Part shown: positions 58,509 through 60,287 of the stretch, in pieces | Numbering within the stretch: the stretch's first letter is position 1 | How the letters are laid out: each line of letters opens with the position of its first letter | Assembly (NCBI GenBank): GCA_034431315.1 | Contig: DAOUDK010000038.1 | Span: 1 to 60,287 of the forward strand | DNA: 60,287 nt | Direction: 5' to 3' | Source of the DNA: JAUWOY01 sp034431315 | GTDB lineage: Bacteria > Chloroflexota > Anaerolineae > VGOG01 | Program-made: the position numbers and the translations under genes | Notes under the pieces: generated by a model | Told to the model about the DNA's origin: nothing | Database searches by the model: none | What the model saw: only the letters and a program-made list of their open reading frames with translations

Positions 58509-60134
58509 CTATTCAGCGAAAGCCAGTTTCTCCTCCAGCAAGGGGATGATCCTAGGATCGAGAAGGTGCCTCTCTATCTTCAGGCGGGTATCAATGGGAG
58601 CCTGGGGAAGCTCGTATGCGGACATCACTTGTTGGACCAGGTCGGTCTTCTGCAGTTCGAACTCCACGTCGGACAGCCCTCTTGCCTCCTCCAGAATAGA
58701 GAGTATCCTCGCCGTTTCCGCCTCTTCGTTGATGACCAGCACGGAACCCCTGGGCAGGTGGATCTTCAGCCGCTCTATGATTCTTCGCGCTATCTCTTCT
58801 TTGTATCTCTCAAACCTGGCGGTTGGTATGGCCCTGATGCGCGCCAGAACCCCTTCGGCGGCGGTGGTATCCTCCGCCTGGCCGAGGAAGACGGCCACGA
58901 TCCCCTCAGCCGGTTCGCTCTCTTGCGCGTGGAAAGCCAGGTCCACAGGGCCGAAGCAGGAGATGACGGCCTGTACCCCGATGTCGGCCGCCGGGTCGCC
59001 ACAGGAAGGCTGCCAGGACGCCGAGGGCGAGGTAGGGACAGCCGCCAGTCCTGCCAGCGCTGCCAGATGCCCCCCAGCAGAGGTGCCCATCAACGCGATG
59101 CGATCAGCATCTACATCATATTCGACCGCGTGCTCCCGCACCCAGGCGACAGCGCACTGCACGTCGGCCACCGCTGCGGGAAAGGGGAACTCAGGCGCCA
59201 GGCGGTAGTTGATGGCAAACGCGGCGTAGTCATGCTCCGCCATCCAGTCCCCCAGCCGGGAATGGCTCTCCTTATCCCCGGCCTGCCAGTAGCCGCCGTG
59301 GATGAGGATGACGGCGGGATGTGGGCCGGGCGTCGCCGGCAGGTAGGCATCCAATGCCAGCGACTCGCCTTCGACGACGGCAAAAGTTACGTCGGCGATC
59401 AGGGTCGGCGCGCCGTACCAATTCTTCATCAGCAGGGGGAGGTATACGCGATTCGGAGTCTGTGGTGACGGGGGATACTCGACTAGCACCTCGGCGAGGT
59501 TGTCGTCCCAGTTGTTGGCTCGCACCCGGTCGGCCATCTCAGCCACCGCGGCCAAGGGGGCCAGAGTGGTGCCCGGCTGCCCGTCGGTATGGCCCCACGC
59601 TTCGATCTCCAGCCAATCATTCGGTTCGGCATTGGCCGGGTGTTCGGGCGAGACTCCACCTAGCTCGGAGTTGAGCGCCTCGAGGTAAGCTTTGTCGGGG
59701 TTGAGGCGCGTCCACAGCCCGGCAGTGTGGTGGAAGCCGTCGTAGGCCTGGTGGATGTGCGGCTTGTCGCGCGCGGGCTGGACGTGGTCGTGTCGAGCGA
59801 AGACCAGCATCACTTTTAGATCGGGCGTTTTCGTGGTCAGGCCAGGATAGCGGTGAACACTGGAGCGGAACGACCAAATGGCCTCAGCCTCTCCCGGCGT
59901 GGCGAGATCGGACGGCCAGTCGGCCTCGTCAATGGCGCCGTTGTCCCGCAGCGCCCTGGTCAGCGGGATGGAGTAGTTTCGCTTGTCGAACATCACGGAT
60001 CCACGGTGGCCCAATACGTAATCGGTCTCGTCCCGCTGCTCGTTGCTGTTCAGGTCGAAGTAAGGACGGCCCACATAGGGGATGTGTTCATCTTCATAGT
60101 CCGGATCCCAGCGCACGCTGCTGTAATCAATCAC
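58509..60134 (-). CDS. Chimeric alpha/beta hydrolase, probably 5' broken
   Basis: 541 residues from GTG 60134. Residues about 240-400 are an alpha/beta hydrolase of the BD-FAE/HSL type: AVILIHGGYWQAGDKESHSR (oxyanion HGGYW), nucleophile GTSAGGHLAALAGL, FAINYRLAPEFPFPAAVADV. Residues 1-220 resemble the end of another hydrolase or surface protein (VYLPLLMKNW). After residue about 420 the similarity ends and an unrelated helical tail follows (RIIERLKIHLPRGSVLVINE). Upstream of the GTG the frame stays coding-like (RYPQGYTPTRLV) to a TAA near 60200 without a start, so the front is lost. Bases 60201-60287 show nothing I recognise. Confidence 0.6.
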   Translation of the reverse strand: MIDYSSVRWDPDYEDEHIPYVGRPYFDLNSNEQRDETDYVLGHRGSVMFDKRNYSIPLTRALRDNGAIDEADWPSDLATPGEAEAIWSFRSSVHRYPGLTTKTPDLKVMLVFARHDHVQPARDKPHIHQAYDGFHHTAGLWTRLNPDKAYLEALNSELGGVSPEHPANAEPNDWLEIEAWGHTDGQPGTTLAPLAAVAEMADRVRANNWDDNLAEVLVEYPPSPQTPNRVYLPLLMKNWYGAPTLIADVTFAVVEGESLALDAYLPATPGPHPAVILIHGGYWQAGDKESHSRLGDWMAEHDYAAFAINYRLAPEFPFPAAVADVQCAVAWVREHAVEYDVDADRIALMGTSAGGHLAALAGLAAVPTSPSASWQPSCGDPAADIGVQAVISCFGPVDLAFHAQESEPAEGIVAVFLGQAEDTTAAEGVLARIRAIPTARFERYKEEIARRIIERLKIHLPRGSVLVINEEAETARILSILEEARGLSDVEFELQKTDLVQQVMSAYELPQAPIDTRLKIERHLLDPRIIPLLEEKLAFAE

Positions 60135-60287
60135 GAGTCGAGTAGGCGTGTAGCCCTGAGGATAGCGGTATAGAGTGTATCGGATAATGTGATCTTATGG
60201 CAAGTTAACAATTGAATAGCACTTTGTTCTTTCCTCTCACGCTCGATTTCTTGCGCTCAACGTCAATTTGTGGCATCATTGGGACAA

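Overview
The window looks like a chromosomal segment of a Chloroflexota bacterium, probably class Anaerolineae and probably from a metagenome. The grounds are gene content (topoisomerase I with an amino-terminal DUF5679-type zinc ribbon, KH proteins beside rpsP, large GT/TPR polysaccharide genes, 'YLPLLMKN'-type surface-protein wording), mixed GTG/TTG starts, many DUF433/DUF5615, RelE and PIN toxin-antitoxin pairs, and a very heavy load of short dispersed repeats. No tRNA, rRNA, CRISPR array or IS transposase was recognised.

Layout. 1-4643: a tandem array of five copies of the 5' end of a polysaccharide ABC-exporter ATPase gene (wzt-like). Only the last copy is intact; two DUF433/DUF5615 toxin-antitoxin pairs lie between the copies. 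4650-18681: a one-strand surface-glycan cluster (FkbM and other methyltransferases, GT2, GT4, GT47 and CgeB-like transferases, a radical SAM-GT2 fusion), mostly with ATGA/GTGA overlaps. 18846-27391: a RelE pair, a sugar-nucleotide epimerase, a giant O-antigen ligase/TPR protein, a WecA-like initiating transferase, undecaprenyl diphosphate synthase, a VTT/DedA membrane protein and a second RelE/ParE pair. 27550-33009: a T-box leader, a VapBC-like pair with its own consensus promoter, valS and hutI. 33189-41528: ffh, an ABC-2 export cassette, a cupin, rpsP, two khpA-like KH genes, rimM and dprA (trmD is not here). 41572-43756: a mannose-1-phosphate guanylyltransferase and small nucleotidyltransferase/PIN genes. 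43849-50896: topA, an MBL-fold remnant, a DUF2877 gene, then on the minus strand mutM, a radical SAM-HhH protein, an SH3 membrane protein and a polX amino-terminal fragment. 51248-53065: a fused ABC exporter. 53406-57823: a candidate new envelope operon (consensus promoter, structured leader, 14-codon ORF, TM-TPR protein, 58-aa membrane peptide, TM-VWA protein, lipoprotein). 57824-60287: decayed DNA with a histidine-kinase remnant and a chimeric alpha/beta hydrolase.

How the genes work together. Wzt, the glycosyltransferases, methyltransferases, WecA-like enzyme, O-antigen ligase, UppS, epimerase and ManC form a lipid-linked surface-polysaccharide pathway. The ffh to dprA block is a translation/secretion housekeeping neighbourhood with an export cassette embedded.

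The strongest general signal is how short repeats reshape genes. A 23-bp element is inserted exactly in two wzt copies, its ends defined by an empty paralogous copy. Seven-base tandem arrays lie inside valS, hutI, the O-antigen ligase, a GT4 gene and wzt itself. A 62-bp element that folds as a cloverleaf occurs four times with compensating stem changes, once inside the T-box leader.
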